From Vibrio orientalis CIP 102891 = ATCC 33934 (lineage in GTDB: Bacteria; Pseudomonadota; Gammaproteobacteria; Enterobacterales; Vibrionaceae): a stretch of DNA of 64,000 bases. The stretch covers positions 992,001-1,056,000 of the forward strand of contig NZ_ACZV01000004.1 of assembly GCF_000176235.1 (NCBI RefSeq), written 5' to 3'. The notes beneath the pieces were generated by a model. It had not been told where the DNA came from, searched no databases, and saw nothing but the letters and a program-made list of their open reading frames with translations. Position 1 is the first letter of the stretch. Each line of letters opens with the position of its first letter. Shown piece by piece: positions 44,752 through 52,971 of the stretch. The position numbers and the translations under genes are program-made.

Positions 44752-45964
44752 AGGTCGCTCCAACGGCCCACCACTGCGCTTCAAAACCATTAGATTGCTC
44801 ATAATAGGCACCAAGCAGGTTAATACTCACACCTTTGTATACCTTGACGCTCGCGCCTAGTTCATAGGCATTAGCGGTATAGTCGCCTAAACGAAGATCT
44901 GAAGTCGCATAACCAGTTGAAGCAAAAGTCTTATCCGAGCCGTAAGGGTCACGATAGAAATCCGCAGCGTCTTGGGTATACCAAAAATACCCAGGACCTA
45001 ACGTTAACCAATCCGTGACAGCCCAAGAGAGCTTACCTCCCACTTGGTGCGACATGACTCCCCAATCATCTTGGAACCACTTATATCTTGGACGAACGAC
45101 TAAAGAGTCTGTGATCGACCAAAACGCCTGCAGGTTAACACCACCAGACAAACGTGTATCCGGTCTTGAATCTTGAGCTAAGAACACCTCATCGGTGCCA
45201 ATTTGGCCATCTTCATCAATGTCTATTTCTCGCAATACCGTGAGATAATGGTTACTCAAATACCCTGAACGGTAGCCAGCATAACCTGTAAAGACCGCAT
45301 ATAGGTTTGGCGTAAAGACTTGAGAAAGCCCGGCTTCAACACTGCCAGTAAAAATGCTCTCCCACTCTTGGCTATTGCCGTAGTTTTCATATTTTTGGAA
45401 CGCCAGCGTTTTATCAAACAGAGCCGCAAGGCCTAAGCTGTATGAACGATTCTTTTGCGAGTCAGCATAGATAAGCCCTTTACCGTTAATGCCAACACTT
45501 TCGTAGTCTTCTTCAACTGAAAAGTTATGGCCGAAGGTCCATTCATTGCGATCTTCATCTCGATAAGTCGCACTCGCACTAAACGATTTACGCTTATCTT
45601 CTAAAGGTACTTTTTGAATTTCATAACCACTCGAATGTGGGTCGTAACCGGAGCGAATAACTTGGTCAGTTTTTGCCTGAGCTTTTTCCGTCATCTGCGC
45701 TCGATTGATCGCATCGTCTGGCCCGGAAGGTGGCGTTGTCGGCCCCCATGCTGGTGAAGCACCAGAAACCGAGTCATAGCCGACTTCTAGATTGATCGTC
45801 CAATCCAAACCGATGCTTTTCTCAAATGAAACAACGCGATCGCCTGCTTCAACTTTGTCGTCATATTCTTGGTAGCTTAGATAATGAACCGAAATATGAT
45901 CTTCAGCCATTACATTATTAGCCACTGCTGCTGCACCGAGCAGCGTTAAAGGTATTTTTTTCAT
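44741..45964 (-). CDS. DUF3570 outer-membrane beta-barrel-like protein
   Basis: The 407-residue protein has a signal peptide (MKKIPLTLLGAAAVANNVMA) and alternating aromatic beta strands ending in WWAVGATYAF, as in outer-membrane barrels. The SIGLDWTINLEVGYDSVSGAS opening, conserved as I recall in DUF3570, includes D64-S-V-S-G-A-S70, which resembles the ApbE acceptor consensus Dxx(S/T)GA(T/S). An EF-hand-like loop, DIDEDGQIGTDEV, lies near residue 245. Function is unestablished. It is bracketed by the DUF4266 protein (15-bp gap) and ApbE (overlap). Confidence 0.85.
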   Translation of the reverse strand: MKKIPLTLLGAAAVANNVMAEDHISVHYLSYQEYDDKVEAGDRVVSFEKSIGLDWTINLEVGYDSVSGASPAWGPTTPPSGPDDAINRAQMTEKAQAKTDQVIRSGYDPHSSGYEIQKVPLEDKRKSFSASATYRDEDRNEWTFGHNFSVEEDYESVGINGKGLIYADSQKNRSYSLGLAALFDKTLAFQKYENYGNSQEWESIFTGSVEAGLSQVFTPNLYAVFTGYAGYRSGYLSNHYLTVLREIDIDEDGQIGTDEVFLAQDSRPDTRLSGGVNLQAFWSITDSLVVRPRYKWFQDDWGVMSHQVGGKLSWAVTDWLTLGPGYFWYTQDAADFYRDPYGSDKTFASTGYATSDLRLGDYTANAYELGASVKVYKGVSINLLGAYYEQSNGFEAQWWAVGATYAF

Positions 45965-45979
45965 TGTGTTTTTATTTAT

Positions 45980-46450
45980 TTAGTTACAACCACAGCCGCC
46001 ACCACCGACGCCACTACCACCAACCGATCCTTGCTTGTAGGCAAACACCTTTTCGGAAAACAAATCAAACTCCGGGACTGGACCTCCTGGCTTCATCTCT
46101 TTTTTTGCCAGAGTGCCTTTCTCCCACGGTTTAACAGGCTTGATGCCCAATGCCTTGTCGACAAATTCCAACGAGGATTTGTTCTCTTTTTTCGGCTTGT
46201 CGAGTTTTAGTTGAGCCGTACTGGGCTTAACCATCTCAACTTTTCGCCTCGCCGAAGGCATTGCACCGTCACTGCTGTACACTTTGCTTGAAATGACTTC
46301 CTCTTCGAAAATGCCTGAATCGTTTGTCACTTGTGTTTGCACCGGCTTTGCTTTACCTATCCCACTCAAATCTATTTTGGGTGCACTCACTGCCAAAGAA
46401 GGAAACAACATCGCTAACGCGACATAAGTTGAGCGAGTAACCAGCCTCAT
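45980..46450 (-). CDS. DUF4266 protein with Gly-rich GGCGCN C-terminus
   Basis: The 156-residue exported protein has a signal peptide (VALAMLFPSLAVSA, near 23), a Lys/Ser-rich linker and a C-terminal DUF4266-like block: VKPWEKGTLAKKEM, then FDLFSEKVFAYKQGSVGGSG and a tail of glycines ending CGCN. DUF4266 proteins that I remember are short lipoproteins of about 70 residues with the same PWExGxLA...GGGGCGCN pattern; this one is longer and has no lipobox. It overlaps the TlpA-like gene by 4 bp. The two terminal cysteines are obvious substrates for the adjacent thioredoxin-fold proteins. Confidence 0.85.
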   Translation of the reverse strand: MRLVTRSTYVALAMLFPSLAVSAPKIDLSGIGKAKPVQTQVTNDSGIFEEEVISSKVYSSDGAMPSARRKVEMVKPSTAQLKLDKPKKENKSSLEFVDKALGIKPVKPWEKGTLAKKEMKPGGPVPEFDLFSEKVFAYKQGSVGGSGVGGGGCGCN

Positions 46451-46911
46451 AATTCCACTCCCATTTCAGCTAGGTCTTCAGTAATTACCTGGCTGATGTT
46501 GTTTATCGCCCCAAAACGGACTTTGAGTATTTGTCCTTGGTAGATGTAATAGAGCGCAGGCATGCCGATAGGCTTAAATTCGTTGACCAACGATTGCTGA
46601 GGGTCATTAATCACTGGGAATTCGAGACCAAGCTCTTTTTGAAATGCCAGTCCCACTTCGACTTCTTCATCAACATCAACACCCACTACGGTGACACCCG
46701 TACCATCAAGGGTTTGATAGAGAGAATTCACTTCTGGCAGTTCATGACGGCATGACACGCACCACTCAGCGAAAAAATCCACAATCGTCAATTTATTAGG
46801 GTCGAGAGATAACCCTGCAGATGCCGTATCCGTCAGCGTGTCCCCTTCTTTAAAAGCGAACGACGGCAGTGACGTTAATAACGCGAGAATGACAACCCAT
46901 TTCTTAAACAT
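46447..46911 (-). CDS. TlpA-family periplasmic thioredoxin
   Basis: The 154-residue protein has a signal peptide (MFKKWVVILALLTSLPSFA) and a thioredoxin fold with the active site FFAEWCVSCRHELPEV and the cis-Pro region GMPALYYIYQG. It is a likely periplasmic reductase fed by the DsbD encoded in the same cluster. The first gene of the redox cluster, it begins 44 bp after the last Tad gene with AAGGAGAAAT as ribosome-binding site. Confidence 0.93.
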   Translation of the reverse strand: MFKKWVVILALLTSLPSFAFKEGDTLTDTASAGLSLDPNKLTIVDFFAEWCVSCRHELPEVNSLYQTLDGTGVTVVGVDVDEEVEVGLAFQKELGLEFPVINDPQQSLVNEFKPIGMPALYYIYQGQILKVRFGAINNISQVITEDLAEMGVEL

Positions 46912-46955
46912 TATTTCTCCTTAAGTTTTTGTTTTAATTGTGAGTCTGAGTAGAC

Positions 46956-48146
46956 TTAGTTATTGCCAAAATTCAATCTGGTATCGTATTGAACGCTCAG
47001 CAGCTGCGAGAAATAGCTGTCGAGCTCTTGAGTGTTGGAGGCCGAGAAAACGCCGTTAGCGTCCCCAGCACAGCGAGTAAATTGTTCAAGTCGAGCGCCG
47101 TACACACCGAAGCCAACAAAATTCAACGCAACCCCATAGTCTTTTGCCCTATCGCACAAACCTGCATTGATTAGCTCATCGAAATGACTACCGTAATCGG
47201 CACCATCAGTCATTAGCACTAACTTGCGTTCAACCTTGTCAAAGTTGCGATTCGGCCCAACCTCCCAAGCCTTTTGCCAATTTGGTGTGAGCTGTCTTAG
47301 CCCCCAAATCAAGCCTTGGTAAGAAGCCGTACCACCTTCGGTTCTAAGCGAATCAACGGCATTCGTCACTTGGTTTAAATCGGCAGTAAGCGGCAAGGTG
47401 ACCGACATCGCGCTACAATCCATCAGCCACTTATCCGGTTGAAAGGTTTTAACTGGGGTTTGGTCATGGGTAATGTCCAAATTTGCCACCGTGTGCGCCG
47501 CAGAAAACTTGCCACCAGATTCAGTGATACCTTCGACACAGAAGGTTCCTGTTTCATTGAGCCAAGGGGCGTTATTGACTGAAACGCCATCAGAAAAAGG
47601 CACAATGGAGACCTTGATATGATCCTTACTAAGGGCGTTGTTCTGCTGCTCTTTTAATGAAGCTAAGCCGCGCTTTAAAATCGCTTTTAAGTCATCAAGG
47701 TCACTGGCCATTGAACCTGAAATATCGAGCACTAGAATCAATTCGAGAGGCTCGCTCGCAACATCTTCAGTCACATAAGCTTTTTCATTTGCCGTTGAAC
47801 TGACAACGAATGAAGCATCCGACAACGTCAGCGAAGTAAATATGGTCGATAAACTGTAACTCAGCGACACATTGCAGCCACTGTGAGTCCCAATTTGACC
47901 GCTCACTTTGTCAATTTTTGGTCGGTAGTAATCGAGATAACCTTGAGCCATAGTTCCGTCATATTCACCGCTAAACTCACACGCGAGACTCGCCGCATCT
48001 GTCGCTTGCATTCCTCGATTAGAAAGCTGCACCTGGTAACCAATCACAATGGTTGACGCCGCTGCAATGATCATAGGAATCAGCATGGCTAGATAACTGA
48101 TCGCCACAGATCCATGTTGCTTCGAAATCGATTGATTAAAGTGCAT
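46956..48146 (-). CDS. tadG: TadG-like protein with von Willebrand A domain
   Basis: The 396-residue protein has an N-terminal hydrophobic segment (VAISYLAMLIPMIIAAASTIVIGYQVQ) of the TadE/G-like type and a VWA domain with the MIDAS sequence LVLDISGSMASDL and downstream LMTDGADYG. Tad-locus TadG proteins are thought to anchor or modulate the pilus at the envelope. The ATG 48146 follows TTGGAGGTCG; the frame also opens at a TTG four codons earlier. It overlaps tadF by 11 bp and ends the Tad section. Confidence 0.9.
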   Translation of the reverse strand: MHFNQSISKQHGSVAISYLAMLIPMIIAAASTIVIGYQVQLSNRGMQATDAASLACEFSGEYDGTMAQGYLDYYRPKIDKVSGQIGTHSGCNVSLSYSLSTIFTSLTLSDASFVVSSTANEKAYVTEDVASEPLELILVLDISGSMASDLDDLKAILKRGLASLKEQQNNALSKDHIKVSIVPFSDGVSVNNAPWLNETGTFCVEGITESGGKFSAAHTVANLDITHDQTPVKTFQPDKWLMDCSAMSVTLPLTADLNQVTNAVDSLRTEGGTASYQGLIWGLRQLTPNWQKAWEVGPNRNFDKVERKLVLMTDGADYGSHFDELINAGLCDRAKDYGVALNFVGFGVYGARLEQFTRCAGDANGVFSASNTQELDSYFSQLLSVQYDTRLNFGNN

Positions 48147-48732
48147 AACGACCTCCAATCATCACAGCTTTGCTTGTCAAACGACTTGGTAGCACAAAGC
48201 CAGTCAACTCAAACTGCGAATCGAGACTAAATGGGTTTTCAACACATAACGTGGCCTGGACTAAAGTTGCCGTCCGGCCTTTAAGTGCTTTTTCATCTCG
48301 CTCACTTTTCGGCGCTAAGCCAGACAGGCTTTCAATAGAAGATGCCGCAGTACAATTTGCTCCGGCTCCCCGCTGAGCGGGCTTGATATCACCTGAGGCT
48401 GGATCTTGGCGTAGAATTTCTAATTTCAAACCAACGTTCTCTGACGCGATTCCTGTTGGCAACATACGTTGAGCAATCATCCGTAGATCCTCAGCATCAA
48501 ACTGCTCATCGATCAGTTCATCTAGCGTCAGTCCCGCAGTAGATCCCTTATCATCAAAGGTTCGCGCAACAATATCGGCGAGCATAAACGCGGTACTGTC
48601 GAGTCGCGTCTGGGTATACATCAGGCGATAAATGGAAACTAAACCAAAGACAATCACCATGATGCCAACAACAACAAATGGAAACTCAATCGAAGCCACA
48701 CCGCCTTGCTTTGATGCGGTTTTAATGGTCAT
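48136..48732 (-). CDS. tadF: TadF pilus-assembly pseudopilin
   Basis: The 198-residue protein has an N-terminal prepilin-like segment with SIEFPFVVVGIMVIVFGLVSIYRLMYTQT and a 150-residue periplasmic part. TadF and TadE are processed pseudopilins of Flp pilus systems. The glutamate in SIEF matches the +5 Glu of prepilins. It overlaps tadE by 11 bp and tadG by 11 bp. Confidence 0.87.
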   Translation of the reverse strand: MTIKTASKQGGVASIEFPFVVVGIMVIVFGLVSIYRLMYTQTRLDSTAFMLADIVARTFDDKGSTAGLTLDELIDEQFDAEDLRMIAQRMLPTGIASENVGLKLEILRQDPASGDIKPAQRGAGANCTAASSIESLSGLAPKSERDEKALKGRTATLVQATLCVENPFSLDSQFELTGFVLPSRLTSKAVMIGGRYAL

Positions 48733-49150
48733 ACGCCACCACCATCACTCTCTGCAACGTCATCGATTCTTTCCACACTTCACTTAGCTTAGGGATCAAC
48801 AAGAACGAAAAATGATAATTCACTGTGTATTGCCCTAGCTTGGCTTGTGTGGCAGATGTCATACGATAGTGAGCCAAGTCACTCACAAAACCTGCATAGC
48901 GGGGAGCAGAGAGCTCGACCTTTTCCTCTTCCAGCAATGGATAAGAGGCAATTTTTTCTTTGACGCTTTGATCGGCAGCATATGCCGGCGGCATCACACG
49001 CGCGACGCGCATAGCTTGATTGACCGCTGAATCAAACACCATGTTGATCCAAAGAAAGCGGGTCAATTCGAATACCACCAACAACAGCAATACAAAAGGC
49101 AGCGCTATCATCGCGAACTCTAAGGATTGGCTACCTCGTTGACGTTTCAT
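48722..49150 (-). CDS. tadE: TadE pilus-assembly pseudopilin
   Basis: The 142-residue protein opens MKRQRGSQSLEFAMIALPFVLLLLVVFELTRF: a short basic leader, Gly before the hydrophobic helix, and Glu at position +5 as in TadE pseudopilins. The rest is a small periplasmic domain. The start overlaps the tadD stop by 4 bp. Confidence 0.92.
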   Translation of the reverse strand: MKRQRGSQSLEFAMIALPFVLLLLVVFELTRFLWINMVFDSAVNQAMRVARVMPPAYAADQSVKEKIASYPLLEEEKVELSAPRYAGFVSDLAHYRMTSATQAKLGQYTVNYHFSFLLIPKLSEVWKESMTLQRVMVVAYDH

Positions 49151-49881
49151 TGGGTTTCTCCGTCAAACTGATTGGCTAGATTTAAGTAATACTGCCCATT
49201 GCGCTCAAGCTCAGCTTGCGACAAGTCTTGAGCCGCCACTTGTTTCGCAGCCTCAACATCTCCACTCATTGCATATGACAACGCTAAGTTAAGCCGCACT
49301 TTGCTGCTCGCCTCTCCACGCTGATAAATGGGATATAAGATGCGGATACTTTGATGAGGCATTCCATCCAACATCCAAGTAAGCGCTAGGTTATTTCGGT
49401 ATTCAACACTGTCTGGTGTTAGCACTATCGCTTGGCTAAACACCTCTCTCGCGTCTTGATACTCCTGAAGCAATGAATGTGTGACACCTAAGCTATTTAA
49501 GGCGACATCGTCTGACGGCGCGGCATTTACTGCTTTAACTAGCGCTGATTTTGCTTGTTCCAAATCACCCAAGGCAAGGTGCGAGCGGCCGATTTCACGC
49601 TCAAACTGATGTGAGGGAGAAATCTGCTGCCCTTTGTTTAGATAGTGTAATGCCTCGTCATAACGGCCCGACTGGTTACACGCTGAACCTGCAAGAAACA
49701 GCAGTTCAGCATCATCTGGGGTCGACTCCAACTTTTGCTTGTAGATCAGTAATGCATTATCCGCGTGACCGTTTAGCATCGCTGTATTGGCCAGTTTTAG
49801 GTCATCGGTTTCTTGTTGTGGCGCACTTTGACAACCCATTAAGGTAAACCCCAAGACAAGGGCGATAATTGACTTTTTCAT
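49147..49881 (-). CDS. tadD: TadD lipoprotein with TPR repeats
   Basis: The 244-residue protein has a lipoprotein signal (MKKSIIALVLGFTLMGCQS, Cys 17) followed by about five tetratricopeptide units (AELLFLAGSACNQSGRYDEALHYLNKG; VALNSLGVTHSLLQEYQDAREVFSQAI). TadD is thought to help assemble the Tad secretin, like pilotins. The ATG at 49881 is chosen for the lipobox and the 4-bp overlap with tadC; the frame runs 40 codons further without a signal. Confidence 0.9.
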   Translation of the reverse strand: MKKSIIALVLGFTLMGCQSAPQQETDDLKLANTAMLNGHADNALLIYKQKLESTPDDAELLFLAGSACNQSGRYDEALHYLNKGQQISPSHQFEREIGRSHLALGDLEQAKSALVKAVNAAPSDDVALNSLGVTHSLLQEYQDAREVFSQAIVLTPDSVEYRNNLALTWMLDGMPHQSIRILYPIYQRGEASSKVRLNLALSYAMSGDVEAAKQVAAQDLSQAELERNGQYYLNLANQFDGETQ

Positions 49882-50732
49882 AATTGACCTAAGGTTTGGA
49901 AGAGGCTGAGCACCATTGGCGCAACGATGATGACAACCACAGGCAGCATGATGAGTACGACCAAAGGAAATGACATTTTCGCCGGGATTTTTCCGACCCA
50001 CTCTTCGAGCTCTAACATGTGATATTGGCGGTTATCTGAAGCGATCAGTTTGAGCGCATCGGCCATTGGCGTACCAAACTTCAGTGCTTGCGACATAGTG
50101 ACTATCATGTTGTTCACTTCAGGTAGGGCTAACCTAGTGTCCAAGTTAGTCAGTGCCACTTGAGGAGAATCCAACACTGCCATTTCCGTGGCCGTCACTA
50201 ACCACTCTCTTGAAAGCGATGGCGAGATGCTTTTCATCTCTTGGCCTACCGTATTAAAGGTCGCTTCAAGACTTTGCCCAGAGGAGACACACACCACCAT
50301 TAAATCAAGTGCATCTGGGATGTTTTTAGCGATCTCTTGGCGTACCACATTGACTCGCCAATCTAGGGCTCTATCAATAACAATACCTATGCTCAGAGCA
50401 ACTACGACACATTGGGCAAATCCACCAACATCAACCGAGAGTTGCTGAGAGTAAAACCAGACCACTCCGGCGATAGTCATTGCGCTAGCACGTGCTGTCA
50501 TGAAAATCGATTCAGCCTGTGATGAAACGTATCCAAACATGGCGAGCTTTTGAGCGCGCTTTGGGTTTCTCGCCCAACGCAAAATACCACCGCGCGAGAC
50601 TTGCACCGCACCAAACCTTGCAACGCGATCAAGACGCGCTTTAACAATGTCGTACTGGGTAGCATGAAGGAATCCAGCAATAACCCCCACAGCTCCTAGT
50701 ACAAGACACGCGATACCCATTGAGAGGATCAT
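49878..50732 (-). CDS. tadC: TadC inner-membrane platform protein
   Basis: The 284-residue GspF-family protein has an N-terminal helix, a second membrane section (about 70-110) and two C-terminal helices, with DALDLMVVCVSSGQSLEATF and EWVGKIPAKMSFPLVVLIMLPVVVIIVAP. With TadB it forms the membrane platform under the TadA motor. It overlaps both tadB and tadD by 4 bp. Confidence 0.92.
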   Translation of the reverse strand: MILSMGIACLVLGAVGVIAGFLHATQYDIVKARLDRVARFGAVQVSRGGILRWARNPKRAQKLAMFGYVSSQAESIFMTARASAMTIAGVVWFYSQQLSVDVGGFAQCVVVALSIGIVIDRALDWRVNVVRQEIAKNIPDALDLMVVCVSSGQSLEATFNTVGQEMKSISPSLSREWLVTATEMAVLDSPQVALTNLDTRLALPEVNNMIVTMSQALKFGTPMADALKLIASDNRQYHMLELEEWVGKIPAKMSFPLVVLIMLPVVVIIVAPMVLSLFQTLGQL

Positions 50733-51637
50733 GTGAACCTCCTATTTTTGGTCATCACCTGTAGAGTGATAGCACCCAACACAATGCTCACCGCGCAGTA
50801 GATCAACACTGACTGACCCGTTTCAGTTTTGATCAGCAAAACGAATAAAGAGGGGTTAATCCAAGCGACTACCGCCAGTAGGCCAAGCGGTAACAGTGAA
50901 AGAAAACGTGCCGCCATGCGAGGCTCAGAGGTCAGACTCTTAACCTTTTTTTGCATGGTGCGATTGTCATGCAGAGTACGGCTTAAACTGTGTAAAATTT
51001 CGCGCAGTTGGCCACCATTGCTTTGGTTTAATACCAGCGCAATAGTGAAGTAGCGAAAGGCTTTGTAAGGTAAGCGAATACACGCTTCGTTTAGGGTGTA
51101 GCGCATCCCGTGCCCCAACGCGAGCTGATCTTCAATACGAGAAAATTCACGTCCCAGTAACCCACCTTGCGACTCAGCCACCTGAGAAATCGCCTGAGGC
51201 ACAGATAGTCCAGCCGAAACCGCTCGGCTAATCAGACCTAAGACTTGGACAATGCTCTGTTCGAACTCTTCAATTTGCTGTTTCTTGCGCAAGACAAATA
51301 GCATCAGAGCCATCGCAGCGGTCGCGGCAAGCCCCAATGCAATTCTCCACTGAGCATCGATCATGCCGAGCATCACGTAGTTCACTACGGGTAACACGAT
51401 AAGTGCAGCCAAAAGTAACGCTTTGTCTTTAGTAGAAAACAACGCATCTAGGCGAACAACCAGTCGTGACACCCCACTTGAAGGCGTGGCTTTACGCAAG
51501 ATCGAAGGCGCACTATCTTGACGAGCCTGTGCATTTAACCCGTTTAAGCGATGTGCCACCCTTGCTTTGAGCGAGCGTCGCCATAGAGCATAAAGAACCA
51601 CCAACAACAGGAACAAAGCAGCTGAGATGTAAATCAT
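50729..51637 (-). CDS. tadB: TadB inner-membrane platform protein
   Basis: The 302-residue GspF-type protein has two membrane helix pairs and the cytoplasmic segment VQVLGLISRAVSAGLSVPQAISQVAE, with the typical TadB sequence LVLNQSNGGQLREILHSLSRTLHDN. It overlaps tadA by 4 bp. Confidence 0.93.
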   Translation of the reverse strand: MIYISAALFLLLVVLYALWRRSLKARVAHRLNGLNAQARQDSAPSILRKATPSSGVSRLVVRLDALFSTKDKALLLAALIVLPVVNYVMLGMIDAQWRIALGLAATAAMALMLFVLRKKQQIEEFEQSIVQVLGLISRAVSAGLSVPQAISQVAESQGGLLGREFSRIEDQLALGHGMRYTLNEACIRLPYKAFRYFTIALVLNQSNGGQLREILHSLSRTLHDNRTMQKKVKSLTSEPRMAARFLSLLPLGLLAVVAWINPSLFVLLIKTETGQSVLIYCAVSIVLGAITLQVMTKNRRFT

Positions 51638-52971
51638 ATCTCTAGCTCCATCGCGCGGCGAAGCAGTGGCTCTAACTGATAATAAGCCGCCTTGGTCACG
51701 AACTGTGGCAAAGTTCGGCTCGACTGGTAGACGCCCTGCAGATTCCCTTGCACATCTTCGCCACTCATGACATATCGGTATAAGTCTTGAGTGACATACT
51801 GCTCACCTTCCAAGCCGATGATCTCTGTGATAGCAACCACTCGGCGTTTGCCATCACGCATGCGTTCTACCTGAACCACCACATCAATCGTATCCGCCAC
51901 CTGACGTCTAAGCGCAAACAAAGGCAAGTTAGACTGAGCCATCATTAACATGTTTTCCAAGCGAACCAGTGCATCCGTTGGCGAGTTGGCATGTAATGTC
52001 GAAAGCGAGCCATCGTGACCGGTATTCATTGCCTGCATCATTTCAAATGCTTCTTCACCACGAACCTCGCCGAGGATGATGCGATCAGGACGCATACGTA
52101 GGGAGTTTTTCACCAACTCTCGCTGGCCAATAGCAGGCAGCCCTTCTGCATTAGCAGGACGCGTTTCAGCCCTTACCACATGGGGTTGCTGAAGCTTGAG
52201 TTCAGCGGCATCTTCAATCGTAACAATGCGTTCAGTTGGCGAGATGCTAAACGACATAGCATTGAGTAGTGTTGTCTTACCAGCTCCCGTACCACCAGCG
52301 ACTAATACGTTGAGTCTCGAACGTACAATGACATCGAGTAGCTGAACCATATTGCTCGACATCGAACCATTGGTCGCAAGTTGATTCAAAGAGAGCTTAT
52401 CTTGGGTGAACTTACGAATCGAAATGTAAGTTCCGTCCAGTGCCAGCGGAGGAATCATCACATTAACACGGCTGCCATCTTCTAAACGTGCATCCACAAG
52501 GGGCGATGTTTCATCGATACGACGACCAATTTTGCTGACGATACGTCTCGCTAAGTTAAGCAGTTGCTCTTCACTTCGAAACACCACGTCAGTTTTCTGA
52601 AGTTTTCCCAGTTTCTCGACATAGACTTCCTTATAGCCGTTGACCATGATATCTGTGATTACCGGATCATTGAGCAGTGGCTGCAATGGTCCCAAGCCAC
52701 ACATCTCATCAACCAACTGTTTGACCACAGTAAACACCTCACGGTGGCCAAGAGGAAGCTGATCAGCGGAAACAATATCGGACACCAGGTGATGGATACG
52801 CCCTTCGAGATCCGCAGGGCTCAGTTTAACCACCACACTAGGTTCAATCGCCTTAATCACCTTGGCATGAATGACTTGGTAATGATCCCTAACCGGATCA
52901 GAATGAGCATTCGTTACCGGAGTCGCGGCGTTATTGCGCGGCTCAACCGTTTTTCTAGAGGTGGTAAACAT
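51634..52971 (-). CDS. tadA: TadA/CpaF pilus motor ATPase
   Basis: The 445-residue hexameric ATPase has CpaF-type regions: MCGLGPLQPLLNDPVITDIMVNG (about 90-112), the Walker A motif VAGGTGAGKTTLLNAM (about 230), the Asp box with ERIVTIEDAAELKLQQPHVVRAETRP, and Walker B DRIILGEVRGEEAFEMMQAMNTGHDGSLSTLHANSP with the His box. It powers Flp pilus extension and probably retraction. It abuts tadZ (one-base overlap). Confidence 0.96.
   Translation of the reverse strand: MFTTSRKTVEPRNNAATPVTNAHSDPVRDHYQVIHAKVIKAIEPSVVVKLSPADLEGRIHHLVSDIVSADQLPLGHREVFTVVKQLVDEMCGLGPLQPLLNDPVITDIMVNGYKEVYVEKLGKLQKTDVVFRSEEQLLNLARRIVSKIGRRIDETSPLVDARLEDGSRVNVMIPPLALDGTYISIRKFTQDKLSLNQLATNGSMSSNMVQLLDVIVRSRLNVLVAGGTGAGKTTLLNAMSFSISPTERIVTIEDAAELKLQQPHVVRAETRPANAEGLPAIGQRELVKNSLRMRPDRIILGEVRGEEAFEMMQAMNTGHDGSLSTLHANSPTDALVRLENMLMMAQSNLPLFALRRQVADTIDVVVQVERMRDGKRRVVAITEIIGLEGEQYVTQDLYRYVMSGEDVQGNLQGVYQSSRTLPQFVTKAAYYQLEPLLRRAMELEI

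Noticed and set aside
49882..50001. Forty-codon N-terminal extension of tadD
   Set aside because: It overlaps tadC in another frame and would destroy the lipoprotein signal that starts at 49881.
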